Assembly (NCBI GenBank): GCA_030040115.1
Contig: JASHUH010000173.1
Span: 1 to 7,437, forward strand
From: Acidobacteriaceae bacterium
Lineage (GTDB): Bacteria > Acidobacteriota > Terriglobia > Terriglobales > Acidobacteriaceae
Length of the DNA stretch: 7,437 bases
Direction of reading: 5' to 3'
Shown one piece after another: positions 7,108 to 7,437 of this stretch. Both the position numbers and the translations under genes were made by a program. The notes beneath the pieces are model-generated. The model made no database searches. It worked only from the letters and a program-made list of their open reading frames with translations, and was not told the DNA's origin. Within the stretch, counting starts at the first letter, position 1; the number at the start of each line of letters is the position of its first letter.

Positions 7108-7149
7108 GGTTTCCACAATAGGGGCCCAGGTTTCCACAAGCTCTGGGCC
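7108..7149 (+). repeat. Two GGTTTCCACAA direct repeats plus hairpin
   Basis: GGTTTCCACAA occurs at 7108-7118 and 7129-7139, exactly 21 bp apart (two helical turns). The core TTTCCACA is one base from the end of a DnaA box (TTATCCACA). The second copy lies largely in the loop of a 7-bp perfect hairpin, GGCCCAG (7123-7129) / CTGGGCC (7143-7149). These could be iteron-like sites, subterminal repeats of another IS, or chance. Confidence 0.45.
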
Positions 7150-7194
7150 TTTCGCCAGCTTATTGAAATCGAGCGAGTTGTGACCGCAAATTTC

Positions 7195-7216
7195 TTTTCA
7201 CGATATTTTCACGATT
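7195..7216 (+). repeat. Tandem 11-bp repeat TTTTCACGAT(A/T)
   Basis: TTTTCACGATA (7195-7205) is followed at once by TTTTCACGATT (7206-7216). One helical-turn spacing places both copies on the same DNA face, as protein-binding repeats often are. Confidence 0.5.
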
Positions 7217-7252
7217 CTTGATGCTCGCAATGAATGCTCGAGGAGTGGCTGG

Positions 7253-7437
7253 ATGCATGAATTCGCAGCCGATCAAGCGCCGGTTCTAGGGCGCGATTCC
7301 CGCTTGCCCTTGGCAATTGGGTGCCGGAGTGGCGACAATTTTCTTTTGGCGGGCAGGAAAAGTCCGGCGGGTTCGTCCATGATCTTTATTACCCCTACGA
7401 CATTATTCCATTGTTCCGTGTTCAGGGAAGCGTTAAG
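7253..7437 (+). CDS. Possible partial CDS running off the right edge, unknown
   Basis: An ATG at 7253 follows AGGAG (7241-7245) by 7 nt, a good ribosome site, and the frame stays open for 61 codons to the window edge. The product begins MHEFAADQAPVLGRDSRLP and later contains AIGCRSGDNFLLAGRKSP. No family is recognised. Two other frames are also open here: plus strand from 7261, and minus strand from the edge to a stop at 7273. Openness alone therefore means little, and the Shine-Dalgarno site is the only support. Confidence 0.25.
   Translation, partial: MHEFAADQAPVLGRDSRLPLAIGCRSGDNFLLAGRKSPAGSSMIFITPTTLFHCSVFREAL

Larger units (their letters stand above)
6907..7252. other. Non-coding stretch with short repeats, no convincing gene
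   Basis: This stretch lies upstream of the minus-strand relaxase remnant. Open frames here are short and show no recognisable protein. A small hairpin, AGGGT-CAAT-ACCCT, is at 7066-7079. Further on are the direct repeats listed separately and two ATGCTCG copies (7221-7227, 7234-7240). The promoter of the minus-strand remnant should lie here, but no clear -35/-10 pair could be picked out. Confidence 0.5.

Noticed and set aside
7123..7155. Intrinsic terminator at the GGCCCAG/CTGGGCC hairpin
   Set aside because: The stem is followed by only three T residues and then CGCC, and no convincing gene ends just upstream.
1..7437. CRISPR array, tRNA, rRNA or toxin-antitoxin pair
   Set aside because: No regularly spaced repeats of CRISPR length, no tRNA-like cloverleaf with a CCA arm or T-loop motif, no rRNA motifs, and no small gene pair with a toxin-antitoxin look were seen on either strand.
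7273..7437. Minus-strand open frame from the right edge to a stop at 7273 (54 codons)
   Set aside because: It overlaps two plus-strand open frames, has no recognised motif, and its start is outside the window, so nothing favours it.

Overview
The window looks like an Acidobacteriota chromosome segment. The main evidence is a 1,092-residue Oar-type TonB-dependent transporter with an N-terminal carboxypeptidase-regulatory-like domain, a family greatly expanded in that phylum. A TolB-like propeller lipoprotein-sized partner and a moderate-to-high GC content fit the same picture. This assignment comes from family character, not from a database search.

Layout. Bases 2-333 hold the C-terminal end of a sterol desaturase / fatty acid hydroxylase family gene, broken by an apparent one-base deletion near 202. 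Bases 402-3680 encode the Oar-like outer-membrane receptor, preceded by a strong AGGAGG site. Bases 3716-4714 encode a secreted WD40/PD40 (TolB-like) beta-propeller protein, only 35 nt downstream. These three point the same way with short gaps (68 and 35 nt), so they may be co-transcribed. The receptor and the propeller form a plausible envelope pair, but their substrate cannot be read from the sequence.

From about 4848 the character changes to mobile DNA. A decayed IS1380-family insertion sequence (about 4848-6446) carries a transposase gene split by two compensating frameshifts (near 5363 and 5642) and probably a third near its end. The left end of this element holds a striking nested inverted repeat (4913-5002). 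In RNA it would hide both the ribosome binding site and the ATG of the transposase.

Directly against the right end of the IS, on the minus strand, is a short open frame (6451-6906). Its first ~56 residues align without gaps to a LysR-type winged-helix DNA-binding domain, and its remainder is the core of a MobF/TrwC conjugative relaxase with the HUH metal-binding histidines. The relaxase lacks its N-terminal catalytic tyrosine region and everything after the HUH motif, so this is a chimeric remnant of a plasmid or integrative conjugative element.

The last ~530 bases are mostly non-coding and rich in short direct repeats (two GGTTTCCACAA copies 21 bp apart; two tandem 11-bp TTTTCACGAT units). 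One weak partial reading frame (7253 to the window edge) follows a good Shine-Dalgarno sequence. The right half therefore reads as a mobile-element graveyard abutting an ordinary envelope gene cluster.
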